A stretch of DNA of 64,000 bases from Faecalispora sporosphaeroides DSM 1294 (GTDB lineage: Bacteria > Bacillota > Clostridia > Oscillospirales > Acutalibacteraceae). The position numbers and the translations under genes were made by a program. Of this stretch, positions 16,345 through 27,270 are shown one piece after another. How positions within the stretch are numbered: position 1 is the first letter of the stretch; each line of letters begins with the position of its first letter. Where the stretch lies: contig KB911072.1 in the NCBI GenBank assembly GCA_000383295.1, positions 1-64,000 on the forward strand. The letters run 5' to 3'. Under the pieces are notes generated by a model. The model saw only the letters and a list, made by a program, of their open reading frames with translations, did not search any database and was not told the DNA's origin.

Positions 16345-19300
16345 TTATAAGAATACCAGAAAGGACGAAACCTTTGTGATATCCACTACGGAAAGGTTCG
16401 TGTCCTCCACGTGCTGCACGCAGCGCAGGAACGCGTTTGCGGTGTCGAGCGAGGTCAGGCATGGAATGCCGGCCTCCACCGTGTTGCGGCGGATCAAAAA
16501 TCCGTCGCGGCGGTGCTCCGCGCCCTTCGACGGCGTGTTGATGACAAGGTCGATGGTGCCGGAGAGGATCACGTCCAGAATGTCGGGCGCGTCGCCGCCC
16601 ACCTTGTTCAGGCGGACATTCGGTATGCCGTTCTCTTTGAGATAGTTCGAGGTTCCCTCGGTGGAATAAATCGTCCAGCCGAGGTCGCACAGCCCTTTGG
16701 CGATGGGCAGAACCTCTTCCTTATCCTGATCCTTTACGGTGATGATCACATTGCCGTTGGTCAGAAGGTGCATGCCCGCGCCCTGGAACGCCTTGATCAT
16801 GGCTTCCTCAAAGCTTCTGGCGATGCCGAGCACCTCGCCGGTGGATTTCATCTCCGGCCCGAGGTTGACGTCCGCCCCGTACAGCTTTTCAAACGAGAAC
16901 ACCGGCATCTTGATGGCAATGAGCGACTTGCTCGGCTGCAGGCCGTACTGGTAGCCCATTTCCGGCAGCGTTTCACCGAAGAAGGTGCGCACCGCAAGGT
17001 GAACGATCGGGATGTCCGTAATCTTGCTGATATACGGCACCGTTCGGGAGGAACGGGGATTCGCCTCAATGATATACACCTGCTCATCCTTGACGATGAA
17101 CTGAATATTCAAAAGGCCCCTCACTCTGAGTGCCAGCGCCAGCTTTCTGGTGTAGTCCACAATCGTGTCCTCTACCTGCTTTGAAAGGCTCTGCGCCGGG
17201 TAGACCGAGATGCTGTCGCCGGAGTGAACGCCCGCGCGCTCCACGTGTTGCATGATGCCGGGGATTACGGTGTCGACGCCGTCGCAGACCGCGTCCACCT
17301 CCACCTCGGTACCCATCAGGTACTTATCCACCAGAATGGGGTGCTCCTGCGCGATGGTGTTGATAATACCGATCTGCTCGCGGATATCGTCGTCGCTGTA
17401 AGCAATGTCCATGCCCTGGCCGCCCAAAACATAAGACGGACGCACCAGCACGGGGTAGCCCAGCTCGTGAGCCGCCTGCAAGGCCTCTTCGCAGGTAAAC
17501 ACCATGCGGCCCGCGGCATGCGGAATGCCGCACTGTGCCAGAATTGCGTCGAACCGCTCACGATCCTCCGCCTCGTCAATGCTGTCAAAGCTGGTACCGA
17601 GCAGCGGAATCCCCATTTTCTCAATGGCGCCCGCCAGCTTGATGGCGGTTTGGCCGCCAAACTGAACCACAGCGCCGTCGGGTTTTTCTAGTTCTACAAT
17701 ATGCCAAACGTCCTCCGGAGTCAAGGGTTCAAAGTAGAGTTTATCGGCAATATCAAAATCCGTGCTGACGGTTTCGGGGTTATTGTTCACAATAATGGTC
17801 TCAAAGCCCAGCTTTTTCAGCGCCCACACACTGTGAACGGAGCAGAAGTCGAACTCGATGCCCTGACCGATGCGGATGGGGCCGGAGCCGATGACCATGA
17901 TCTTTTTGCGGCTGCGTTCGGGGCGCGATTCATTCTCGTCGCCATAGCTCGAATAATAGTAAGGCGTTTCCGCCTCAAACTCCGCGGCGCAGGTATCGAC
18001 CATTTTATATACGGGGCGAATGGCCCATTTCTCTTTCAGCCCGCGGATCTCCTCAATGCTGATGCCGGAGAATTTCGCGACGGTTTCGTCCAGAAAGCCG
18101 AACGATTTGGCTTTCTGGAGCAGCTCTTTGCTCATCGGCTCGTTGGCAAGGCGCTTTTCCACCGCGATGATGGACTGCAGCTTTTGCAAAAACCAGCGGT
18201 CGATCTTTGTGACGCTATGGATTTTCTCCATCGCGAAGCCGCGGCGCAGCGCTTCCGCCACCGCGAACAGGCGGCGGTCGTCCACTGCGTGAATGCGCTC
18301 GGAAACGTCAAGATCCGAAAGGCCGTCGAGCTCCGCGTCGGTCAGATCAAACATGTTCTGCTCCAGGCAGCGGATGGCCTTCATCAGGGCAGCCTCAAAG
18401 GTGGGAGCAATGCCCATCACCTCGCCGGTGGCCTTCATCTGCGTGCCGAGGCTGCGGCGGGCGTGGACAAATTTATCAAACGGCCACTTCGGGATTTTCA
18501 CGACGCAGTAGTCGAGCGTCGGCTCAAAGCAGGCGTAGGTTTTTTTGGTGATCTCGTTCTCAATCTCGTCGAGCGTATAGCCCAGCGCGATTTTGGAGGC
18601 GACCTTCGCAATCGGGTAGCCTGTCGCCTTGGAGGCCAACGCGGAGGAACGGCTGACGCGGGGGTTTACCTCGATGACGCAGTACTCAAAGCTTTCGGGG
18701 TTCAGCGCAAACTGCACATTGCAGCCGCCCTCCACTTTCAGCTCGTTGATGATCGCGATCGACGCGCTGCGCAGCATCTGGATTTCCTTATCCGCCAGCG
18801 TCTGGCAGGGTGCCACGACGATGGAATCGCCAGTGTGAACGCCCACGGGGTCGAAGTTTTCCATATTGCAGACGGTGATGCAGTTGCCGTTGCCGTCGCG
18901 GATCACCTCGTACTCGATTTCCTTCCAGCCGGAGATGCAGCGCTCGATGAGCACCTGATTCACACGGCTGCGGTGCAGGCCCATGGAGGCGATGGCATGG
19001 AGCTGTTCCTCCGTGTAGGCGATGCCGCCGCCGCTGCCGCCGAGCGTGTACGCGGGGCGCACCACCACGGGGTAGCCGATGCGCTTTGCGATGAGCAGGC
19101 TGTCCTCCACCGTTTCGGCGATCTCGCTTTCGGCGCAGGGCTGGGAAATGCGGGCCATTGCCTCCTTGAACAGCTCGCGGTCCTCCGCCATGCGGATGGT
19201 ATCGGCGTTCGTGCCGATCATGCGGACGTTATGCTCCGCCAGAAAGCCGGATTCCTCCAGCTCCACCGCGAGGTTTAAGGCGTTCTGGCCGCCGAGGGTG

Positions 19301-19563
19301 GGCAGGACGCTGTCGGGCCGCTCCTTCAGGATCACCTTTTTCAGCGTGTCGATCGTCAGCGGTTCAATATACACCTTGTCGGCGATCTCGCCGTCCGTCA
19401 TGATCGTCGCGGGGTTGGAGTTGACGAGGATGACCTCCACGCCCTCCTCGCGCAGCGCGCGGCAGGCCTGCGTGCCCGCGTAGTCAAACTCGGCGGCCTG
19501 GCCGATCACGATCGGGCCGGAGCCGATGATTAATACCTTCTGAATGCTGCTGATTTTGCTCAT
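16345..19563 (-). CDS. carB: Carbamoyl-phosphate synthase large subunit
   Basis: Makes carbamoyl phosphate for pyrimidines and arginine from the ammonia released by CarA. 1072 residues, full length. Two homologous ATP-grasp halves are evident: the first begins KVLIIGSGPIVIGQAAEFDY, the second (about residue 555) KIMVIGSGPIRIGQGIEFDF. The C-terminal ~130 residues form the MGS-like allosteric domain. The ATG overlaps the carA stop codon by four bases (ATGA), so the two subunits are made in coupled fashion. Confidence 0.98.
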   Translation of the reverse strand: MSKISSIQKVLIIGSGPIVIGQAAEFDYAGTQACRALREEGVEVILVNSNPATIMTDGEIADKVYIEPLTIDTLKKVILKERPDSVLPTLGGQNALNLAVELEESGFLAEHNVRMIGTNADTIRMAEDRELFKEAMARISQPCAESEIAETVEDSLLIAKRIGYPVVVRPAYTLGGSGGGIAYTEEQLHAIASMGLHRSRVNQVLIERCISGWKEIEYEVIRDGNGNCITVCNMENFDPVGVHTGDSIVVAPCQTLADKEIQMLRSASIAIINELKVEGGCNVQFALNPESFEYCVIEVNPRVSRSSALASKATGYPIAKVASKIALGYTLDEIENEITKKTYACFEPTLDYCVVKIPKWPFDKFVHARRSLGTQMKATGEVMGIAPTFEAALMKAIRCLEQNMFDLTDAELDGLSDLDVSERIHAVDDRRLFAVAEALRRGFAMEKIHSVTKIDRWFLQKLQSIIAVEKRLANEPMSKELLQKAKSFGFLDETVAKFSGISIEEIRGLKEKWAIRPVYKMVDTCAAEFEAETPYYYSSYGDENESRPERSRKKIMVIGSGPIRIGQGIEFDFCSVHSVWALKKLGFETIIVNNNPETVSTDFDIADKLYFEPLTPEDVWHIVELEKPDGAVVQFGGQTAIKLAGAIEKMGIPLLGTSFDSIDEAEDRERFDAILAQCGIPHAAGRMVFTCEEALQAAHELGYPVLVRPSYVLGGQGMDIAYSDDDIREQIGIINTIAQEHPILVDKYLMGTEVEVDAVCDGVDTVIPGIMQHVERAGVHSGDSISVYPAQSLSKQVEDTIVDYTRKLALALRVRGLLNIQFIVKDEQVYIIEANPRSSRTVPYISKITDIPIVHLAVRTFFGETLPEMGYQYGLQPSKSLIAIKMPVFSFEKLYGADVNLGPEMKSTGEVLGIARSFEEAMIKAFQGAGMHLLTNGNVIITVKDQDKEEVLPIAKGLCDLGWTIYSTEGTSNYLKENGIPNVRLNKVGGDAPDILDVILSGTIDLVINTPSKGAEHRRDGFLIRRNTVEAGIPCLTSLDTANAFLRCVQHVEDTNLSVVDITKVSSFLVFL

Positions 19564-20636
19564 ACGCGGCCCCCTCCCATCAAGTCCATAAATCTGTCGA
19601 ACAAAAAGCCCGTGTCGAGCGGGCCGGAGCAGGCCTCCGGATGGAACTGTACGGAGAACACACGGCCGTTTTTATAATCGAGGCCCTCTACGCTCCGGTC
19701 GTTCATGCTGATATAGCTGACCTCTGCAACAGAAGAGTCGATGGTGCCCGCATCCACCACATAGCCGTGGTTCTGCGAGGTAATGTACACGCGGTTGCTT
19801 TTCAGCTCTTTCACCGGGTGATTGATTCCGCGGTGGCCGTACTTGAGCTTGTACGTGTTCGCGCCCTGCGAGAGCGCCATAAGCTGGTGCCCCATACAGA
19901 TGGCGAAGGTGGGGATGCCGCTCTCGTAAACGCGTTTGAGCTCCGCGATCTCTTTCACGCAGGCCTGCGGATCCCCGGGGCCGTTCGAGAGCATCACGCC
20001 GTCCGGGTTCCATGCCTTGATCTCCTCAAACGGCGTGTCGTTCGGGAAGCGACGCACCGTGCAGCCGCGGCGGGTAAGCGAGCGAATGATGTTCTCTTTG
20101 GTGCCGTAATCGAGCAGCGCCACCTTGACCGAACCGTTGCCGTAATCGCGCGGCTTGCGGATGCTGACCTGCGAAACGCCGTTCGGCACAACGTGCGCGG
20201 CGATTTTGCGCTTCATTTCGTCGCGGTCGACCTGATCGCCGAAGCAGAGCATGCCGCGCATTGTGCCGCTCTCCCGCAGGCAGCGGGTGAGCGCACGGGT
20301 GTCGATCCCGCTGATTCCGGGGATCCGGTTGCTTTTCAGGTATCCGTCCAGGTCGATATCACAGCGAAAATTGCTGGCGATCCCGGAAACGGAGTGAACG
20401 ATAAACGCTTCCACCCAGGGGTGACCGGCTTCCGCGTCCTCATAACAGATTCCGTAGTTTCCGATCATGGGGTAAGTCATCACAACGCCCTGGCCCGCAT
20501 AGCTGGGGTCTGTAAGCAGCTCGGTGTACCCGCACATGGCGCTGTTGAACACTACCTCGCACAGCACGTCGCGGGGCTCGCCAAAGCCCTGACCCTCAAA
20601 GGCCATTCCGTTTTCCAACAGTAATAATGCTTTCAC
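19560..20636 (-). CDS. carA: Carbamoyl-phosphate synthase small subunit
   Basis: Glutaminase subunit, 358 residues. N-terminal CarA domain (KALLLLENGMAFEGQGFGEP) and C-terminal class I amidotransferase domain with the nucleophile Cys in AICMGHQL and His in VQFHPEAC. The start is GTG 20636, with GGTGG seven bases upstream; this gives the usual length. The 217-base gap to dapL holds a large imperfect GC hairpin (GCCCTGCCGCCGGA against TCCGGCAGCAGGGC). Confidence 0.96.
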   Translation of the reverse strand: MKALLLLENGMAFEGQGFGEPRDVLCEVVFNSAMCGYTELLTDPSYAGQGVVMTYPMIGNYGICYEDAEAGHPWVEAFIVHSVSGIASNFRCDIDLDGYLKSNRIPGISGIDTRALTRCLRESGTMRGMLCFGDQVDRDEMKRKIAAHVVPNGVSQVSIRKPRDYGNGSVKVALLDYGTKENIIRSLTRRGCTVRRFPNDTPFEEIKAWNPDGVMLSNGPGDPQACVKEIAELKRVYESGIPTFAICMGHQLMALSQGANTYKLKYGHRGINHPVKELKSNRVYITSQNHGYVVDAGTIDSSVAEVSYISMNDRSVEGLDYKNGRVFSVQFHPEACSGPLDTGFLFDRFMDLMGGGRV

Positions 20637-20853
20637 GCTAAAACCACCATTTCTTCGCGCCGCTGATTTACGGTCACTGCGGCAGCGCGCGACATGCCGC
20701 AGCACGGGGAATGGTCCCGGCTTGTTGTCGGCGGCCAAACCCCGCCGGTAAGCCCTGCTGCCGGAGCCTGCTCTTCGGCTGCCTGGCAGACGCAAGATCG
20801 GGCGGGTCCGGCGGCAGGGCCGCTGTTTCGTTAATTGGAAAATTCAGGCTGCA

Positions 20854-22074
20854 TCAGGCTTTGAAAGACTCGATGATTCTTGCCACAGCCTTTTCCGTAT
20901 TCTCTTTGGTATTAAACGAGGTCAGGCGGAAATACCCCTCCCCGGCAAGGCCGAAGCCGGAGCCCGGAGTGCCGACCACGCCGGTTTTTTGCAGCAGCAG
21001 GTCGAAGAATTCCCAAGCGGTGAGCCCGCCCGGCGTCTTGAGCCAGATGTACGGGGAATCCACCCCGCCGTATACCTCAAAGCCGGCGGCAGCCAAGCCA
21101 TTGCGGATGATCTTCGCGTTGTTTTGGTAATAGGCGATATTCTCGCGGATCTGCTTTGCGCCCTCTTCGGAATACACCGCCTCCGCCGCGCGCTGAATCA
21201 CATAGGGAACGCCGTTCATCTTGGTGGACTGGCGGCGGCTCCACAGGCGGTTGAGGGATACGCCGTCAAACTCGAGCTGCTTCGGCACCACGGTAAACGC
21301 GCAGCGGGTGCCGGTAAAGCCCGCGGTCTTGGAGAAGCTGCGGAATTCGATCGCGCAGGTCTTTGCGCCCTCGATCTCATAAATGCTGTGCGGCATACCG
21401 GGGGTGGTAATGAACGCCTCATACGCGGCGTCGAAGAGGATGAGCGACTTGTTTTCGTTGGCGTAATCCACCCACTTTTTCAGCTCATCCTTGCTGATGC
21501 CTACGCCAGACGGGTTATTCGGGAAGCACAGGTAGATCAAATCCACCGGTTCCTTGGGCAGGTCGGGCAGAAAATTCTTCTCCTTTACGCAGGGCATGTA
21601 CACGATGCGGCTCCAGCCCTTGCCCTCCACGTATTCCCCGGCGCGGCCGGCCATCACGTTGGTATCCACATACACCGGGTACACGGGGTCGCACACGGCC
21701 ACAACGTTGTCCTGGCCGAAAATGTCGCCGATGTTGCCGGTGTCGCACTTCGCGCCGTCGCTGACGAAAATCTCGTCGATGCCGATATCGACGCCGCGCT
21801 TTTTGAAGTCGTTGTCGGCAATGGCCTGGCGCAGAAATTCATAGCCGCACTCCGGGCCATAGCCGCGGAAGGTTTCCATCTTGCCCATCTCGTCGGCGGC
21901 CTTCTTCATGGCGTTCACCACCGCCTGCGGCAGCGGCAGCGTCACATCGCCGATACCAAGGCGGATGATCGGGCGGTCGGGATTGTTCTTCACAAACTCA
22001 TTTACTCTCTTCGCAATATCCACAAAAAGATAACTGGGGGGAAGCTTGACAAAATTTGAATTGACCTTCAGCAT
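20854..22074 (-). CDS. dapL: LL-diaminopimelate aminotransferase
   Basis: Converts tetrahydrodipicolinate directly to LL-diaminopimelate, bypassing the acylated branches. 406 residues, class I/II fold. The PLP-binding lysine is in [13 protein letters not shown]; the N-terminus [20 protein letters not shown] and [19 protein letters not shown] are typical of DapL. It lies right behind dapF, the next enzyme, so both late lysine/meso-DAP steps are together. The ATG follows AAGGAGATTGT. Confidence 0.97.
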   Translation of the reverse strand: MLKVNSNFVKLPPSYLFVDIAKRVNEFVKNNPDRPIIRLGIGDVTLPLPQAVVNAMKKAADEMGKMETFRGYGPECGYEFLRQAIADNDFKKRGVDIGIDEIFVSDGAKCDTGNIGDIFGQDNVVAVCDPVYPVYVDTNVMAGRAGEYVEGKGWSRIVYMPCVKEKNFLPDLPKEPVDLIYLCFPNNPSGVGISKDELKKWVDYANENKSLILFDAAYEAFITTPGMPHSIYEIEGAKTCAIEFRSFSKTAGFTGTRCAFTVVPKQLEFDGVSLNRLWSRRQSTKMNGVPYVIQRAAEAVYSEEGAKQIRENIAYYQNNAKIIRNGLAAAGFEVYGGVDSPYIWLKTPGGLTAWEFFDLLLQKTGVVGTPGSGFGLAGEGYFRLTSFNTKENTEKAVARIIESFKA

Positions 22075-22117
22075 AATACAATCTCCTTATTTTCTCTATC
22101 TACAATCAGGGGCAGTC

Positions 22118-22951
22118 TCAATCGATCTGCCCGTCGAATACAAATTCCGCGGGGCCCTGCATAAAGACCTCGTCGGTCTCCTCGTCCCAGCGGATGAAGA
22201 GGTCGCCGCCCTTGAGGTGCACAAGCACCTGCCGGCCGGTTTTGCCGCCCAGCGCGCAGGCAACCGCCACGGCGCAGGCGCCGGTGCCGCAGGCCCAGGT
22301 TTCGCCGGAGCCGCGCTCCCAAACGCGCATTTTTACCTCGTTCTCACCGATCATCTGCACAAACTCCGTGTTGACGCGCTGCGGGAACATGTGGTGAAAC
22401 TCGAACGAAGGGCCGATGGAAGAGAGCGGAAGGGCGTCCACGTCCTCCACAAAAACAACGCAGTGGGGGTTGCCCATCGAAACGCAGGTAACGTGGTATT
22501 CCTTACCCGCGATCTCCACCGGATGATCGATCACCCGCTCGGTTTCAAACAGCGTGGGGATTTTCGGTGCGGAAAGCTCCGGCCTGCCCATGTTGACCGT
22601 AACGCTGGTTACGCGGTCGTTTTCGTCCACCGTTAAAAACAGCGTCTTTATCCCGCTCTGCGTATCCACCGTAAGGGTCTTTTTCTTCGCGATGCCCCGC
22701 TCGTAGGCATACTTGCCCACACAGCGGATGCCGTTGCCGCACATCATGGCGCGGGAACCGTCCGCGTTGTAAATATCCATGGAGCAGTCCGCTTTCTCGC
22801 TGGGGCCGATCAGAATGATCCCGTCGGAGCCCACTCCAAAATGCCTGTCGCTGAGCCGAACCGACAGCGCGGCCGGGTCTGTTACAGGCTCTTCAAAACA
22901 ATTAAAATACAAATAGTCGTTGCCGATGCCGTGCATCTTTGTAAACTTCAA
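22118..22951 (-). CDS. dapF: Diaminopimelate epimerase
   Basis: Interconverts LL- and meso-diaminopimelate. 277 residues. The two catalytic cysteines are C71 in MMCGNGIRC and C221 in WACGTGACA. The start is TTG 22951 with GGGGGAG six bases upstream; the protein then begins KFTKMHGIGNDYLY as in other DapF. It is followed after 43 bases by dapL. Confidence 0.96.
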   Translation of the reverse strand: MKFTKMHGIGNDYLYFNCFEEPVTDPAALSVRLSDRHFGVGSDGIILIGPSEKADCSMDIYNADGSRAMMCGNGIRCVGKYAYERGIAKKKTLTVDTQSGIKTLFLTVDENDRVTSVTVNMGRPELSAPKIPTLFETERVIDHPVEIAGKEYHVTCVSMGNPHCVVFVEDVDALPLSSIGPSFEFHHMFPQRVNTEFVQMIGENEVKMRVWERGSGETWACGTGACAVAVACALGGKTGRQVLVHLKGGDLFIRWDEETDEVFMQGPAEFVFDGQID

Positions 22952-23076
22952 TCTTTACTCCCCCTTCAGGAACGATGAACTCATAGCATTTTTCCGCTGG
23001 CTGGCAGAACAATTTGTTCCGCCGGCTTGTCGGAAATTTATATTTTATTTTACCAAATTCTAACATAAGGTATGCA

Positions 23077-23607
23077 CTAAAACAGTTCCAGTACAATGGC
23101 CGCGATTTCGATCAGGCGTTTGCCCGTATCCATGCTTTTCTTTTGCAGAAAACGGTGCGCCTGTGCCTCCGTAAAATAGTTGCGCTCCATCAAAAGCTGC
23201 TTGGCGCGCTGAAGAAGCTCCTTTTGCTCCTCCTCAAAATTTCTGCGGGCCGGAATCCCCGGTTCCGCCAGGTTGAGGAGCATGTTGACCGACGAGGTCA
23301 AATCCGGCTTGTTCAGCGGCGTCATCAGGCAGGCCGAATTCAGGTTCGCAGCCATTTCCGCCTGATGGGGCTTTACGATAAACAAAAAATCATAATTGGG
23401 GGCCATCTGCGGAAGATCCCACGCCGTAACGTCCTGTAAGTCCAGAGTACACACCACAACACCGCCGCGGTAGTGGTAGCTGGTCATTTCCAGCAGCTGC
23501 GCGCCGGTGGTGCACAGGCCGTACACCAGCACGCCGCCGGTTTTCAGCACCGTGCCGATCCGCCGGGCAGAATCCTTATTTGAATTTGCAACGATCACAC
23601 TGCCCAT
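23077..23607 (-). CDS. ANTAR-domain antitermination regulator
   Basis: 176 residues: an N-terminal response-regulator-like fold (residues 1-115, MGSVIVANSNKDSARRIGTV) that lacks an evident phospho-acceptor Asp pattern, then a helical linker and the C-terminal ANTAR RNA-binding domain (about 120-176, ERNYFTEAQAHRFLQKKSMD). ANTAR proteins bind tandem-hairpin RNA and prevent termination; in Clostridia a copy commonly sits next to glnA. Here it is 45 bases behind glnA and presumably co-transcribed. The glnA leader terminator is its likely target, by inference. Confidence 0.9.
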   Translation of the reverse strand: MGSVIVANSNKDSARRIGTVLKTGGVLVYGLCTTGAQLLEMTSYHYRGGVVVCTLDLQDVTAWDLPQMAPNYDFLFIVKPHQAEMAANLNSACLMTPLNKPDLTSSVNMLLNLAEPGIPARRNFEEEQKELLQRAKQLLMERNYFTEAQAHRFLQKKSMDTGKRLIEIAAIVLELF

Positions 23608-23652
23608 CCATGGTCACACCCCCGTCGCAGAATCAGAGCCCTTTGCCGATCC

Positions 23653-24987
23653 TCAGAATTTTTCGAGATACTCCTCCAGCTCCCATTGCGTTACGGTGCT
23701 GTTAAAGCGGTTCCATTCCTGTTCCTTGGCCTCGATGTATTTCTGATACACATGGCTGCCCAGAACCTCACGCAAAAACGGATCCTGTTTCAGCTCCTGC
23801 ACAGCTTCCATCAGGTTGGAGGGAAGGCTGTCGATTTCACGCTCCTGCCGCTCGTCGGGCGACATGGCATAAATATTGGAGCCAACCGGTGCGGGCGGCA
23901 TCAGCTCCTCGCGGATTCCCTCCAACCCCGCGGCCAGCAGCACCGCCATTTGCAGGTACGGGTTCGCCGCAAGATCGGGGTTTCTCAGCTCTACGCGGGT
24001 ACCAACGCCCCGGGCGCTCGGCACGCGCACCAGCGCGCTGCGGTTGCCGGTCGTCCACGCGATGTAGCGGGGCGCCTCGTAGCCGGTCACCAGGCGTTTA
24101 TACGAGTTCACCAGCGGATTGGTAAACGGGCAGATTCCCTTGATATGGCGGATCACACCGGCGATAAAGTGGTACGCAAGCCGACTCAGCCCGGTTTCGC
24201 TCTCCGGGTCGTAAAACACGTTTTCCCCGCCCCGGAACAGTGAGATGTTCGTGTGCAGGCCTGAGCCCGCCTGCCCGGAAAGGGGCTTCGGCATAAACGA
24301 CGCGCACAGGCCGTGGGCGTTCGCCACATTTTTGACGACCATCTTAAACGTCATCATCTGGTCGGCGGAGCGCAGCGCCTCCTGGTATTTAAAGTCGATC
24401 TCATGCTGCGCCGTGGCGAGCTCATGGTGAGAGGCCTCTACCCCGCAGCCCAGCTCCTCCATCGTCATGCAGATGTCGCGGCGGGCGCTTTCGCCCAAAT
24501 CCGCGGGGCCAAGGTCAAAATACCCGGCGGTGTCGTGCGTTACGGTGGTAGGGTGACCAAATTCATCTGTGTTGAACAGGAAGAACTCGCACTCGAACCC
24601 CACATTCAGGACAAAGCCCATCCCGGCGGCATCCTTCAGCGCCCGTTTCAGAATATAGCGGGGATCCCCTTCAAACGGGGTGCCGTCCGGCTTGTAAACG
24701 TCGCAGATCAGCCGGGCGGTTTTTCCGCCGATCTGCCGGCTCCAGGGCAGAATCAGGAAGGTATCCAGATCCGGGTGGAGATACATGTCGGACTCCTCGA
24801 TGCGGACAAACCCCTCGATAGAGGAACCATCGAACATACACTGGTTATCCAGAGCTTCTTCAATTTTCCCGCTGGTGATGACCACGTTTTTGATCGCGCC
24901 GAACATATCGGTAAACTGCAAACGGATAAAGCGGACGTTATTCTGCTGAATCAGTTCCAGAATATCCGCTTTGGTATACCTGCTCAA
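23653..24987 (-). CDS. glnA: Glutamine synthetase, type I
   Basis: Assimilates ammonium into glutamine. 444 residues, the GSI-alpha length of Gram-positives. Motifs: MFDGSSIEGFVRIEESDM, GSGLHTNISLF, and NPLVNSYKRLVTGYEAPRY. No adenylylation tyrosine loop of the beta type is evident. The start is TTG 24987 with AAGGAGG nine bases upstream. Strong promoter and leader terminator lie upstream (25001-25107). It heads the co-directional row that continues to guaA. Confidence 0.97.
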   Translation of the reverse strand: MSRYTKADILELIQQNNVRFIRLQFTDMFGAIKNVVITSGKIEEALDNQCMFDGSSIEGFVRIEESDMYLHPDLDTFLILPWSRQIGGKTARLICDVYKPDGTPFEGDPRYILKRALKDAAGMGFVLNVGFECEFFLFNTDEFGHPTTVTHDTAGYFDLGPADLGESARRDICMTMEELGCGVEASHHELATAQHEIDFKYQEALRSADQMMTFKMVVKNVANAHGLCASFMPKPLSGQAGSGLHTNISLFRGGENVFYDPESETGLSRLAYHFIAGVIRHIKGICPFTNPLVNSYKRLVTGYEAPRYIAWTTGNRSALVRVPSARGVGTRVELRNPDLAANPYLQMAVLLAAGLEGIREELMPPAPVGSNIYAMSPDERQEREIDSLPSNLMEAVQELKQDPFLREVLGSHVYQKYIEAKEQEWNRFNSTVTQWELEEYLEKF

Positions 24988-25000
24988 ACACCTCTACCTC

Positions 25001-25050
25001 CTTAAAAATAAAAACAGCAAGGCCGCTCCTTGTCAGAACCTCCTTGCTGT
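25001..25050 (-). terminator. Intrinsic terminator in the glnA leader (attenuator)
   Basis: On the - strand ACAGCAAGG and CCTTGCTGT (25042-25050 and 25014-25022) form a 9-bp stem followed directly by TTTTTATTTTT, located between the glnA promoter and its ribosome site. Transcription would stop before glnA unless the hairpin is prevented. An ANTAR regulator is encoded two genes' width away. I could not pick out the classical pair of hexaloop hairpins. Confidence 0.8.
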
Positions 25051-25078
25051 CGTAGAATTTATGAATAATATCGTATAT

Positions 25079-25107
25079 ATTGTAACTATTTATACGTTGC
25101 TTGTCAA
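25079..25107 (-). promoter_or_regulatory. glnA promoter
   Basis: TTGACA (25102-25107) and TACAAT (25079-25084) on the - strand with a 17-base spacer; the leader to the TTG start is about 85 bases. Confidence 0.85.
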
Positions 25108-25654
25108 TCATTTTCCGACTACTTCTCTGAATTTATGGTAATGCACAAATTTCCCCCGGAACCGGATTCATTTCCTGACTTTCTCACAGGGCGCAGCGAA
25201 AACGGTGCCCTGTGCCAAACTGCCCTATAGATAGGAAGAATGAACAGACGGCGGAGAATTTCTGCACAAATTGCCGGGTGCAAAGGGTGTTTATTGATTA
25301 TTATGCAGGAAATCAGTGAAAAAAATGCAAACCCGGGCGGTCACCCGCAGCAGCCGCCCCAAGGGCGCAAAGCGCGGCCACGGGACGCGGCCCAAAGCGC
25401 CTTTGCCGGCAGGGCTGCCGCCCGCCGCTTTCCCGGCGGATACCGCCCGTTACCCGCGCGATGGAACAAAAACGGTGAAAAAGCTCCTTTTTGCGGGATT
25501 TTCCGTCGCTTTTCAATCGCTTTCGGGGGATTTTCCGGAATAAATTTCCGCCGGGACTCCCTGCGAAACCAGCCAAAATCCAATGAATAATTATTCAGCA
25601 AAACAACTCCGGATTCGGTATAAAAAGCTGACAAACGCCACGAGACCCCTCAAA
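25108..25654. other. Long intergenic stretch without supported gene
   Basis: Between the glnA promoter and the eno terminator I see several GC hairpins (for example CACAGGGC / GCCCTGTG at 25186-25214) but no credible gene; the open frames here have arginine/proline-rich composition of GC shadow type. A non-coding RNA is possible but no clear promoter-terminator pair was found. Confidence 0.5.
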
Positions 25655-25699
25655 AAAGGCGGTGAAAAAGATGCCGAACGACATCTTCTTCACCGCTTT
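25652..25699 (-). terminator. Terminator of eno
   Basis: On the - strand AAAGCGGTGAAGAAGATG pairs with CATCTTTTTCACCGCCTTT (about 18 bp, one mismatch) around an 8-base loop, ending in TTTTTT, 35 bases behind the eno stop. Confidence 0.9.
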
Positions 25700-25733
25700 G
25701 GCGGCTCCGCCGGGTCAGCGGCAGAGGAATGAT

Positions 25734-27032
<1,299 letters not shown>

Positions 27033-27131
27033 TTATATTTGATTGACGGCATCCTTGATGCGCCGGTACAGCAACTATATCCGGGCAGAGACTCCCTTAC
27101 CGATTGCTCTGCCATCTATTACCACACCCAT

Positions 27132-27159
27132 AATATATCATATGTTTTTATTTTGTCAA
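27132..27159 (-). promoter_or_regulatory. eno promoter
   Basis: TTGACA (27154-27159) and TATATT (27132-27137) on the - strand, 16-base spacer, in an AT-rich patch about 115 bases upstream of the eno start. Confidence 0.75.
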
Positions 27160-27270
27160 GCGAATTATAATCGGCCGAACGACAATCCACCCGCCGAAAA
27201 ACGGCCGCTTCCTCCCCGCCGCAAGCGGGAAACGTAATCGAGATTGGAAAACCGCATGACTGTAAATACT

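Noticed and set aside
25240-25590. 116-residue frame between glnA and eno
   Set aside because: Arg/Pro/Gly-rich composition, no ribosome site, overlapped by similar frames on the other strand.
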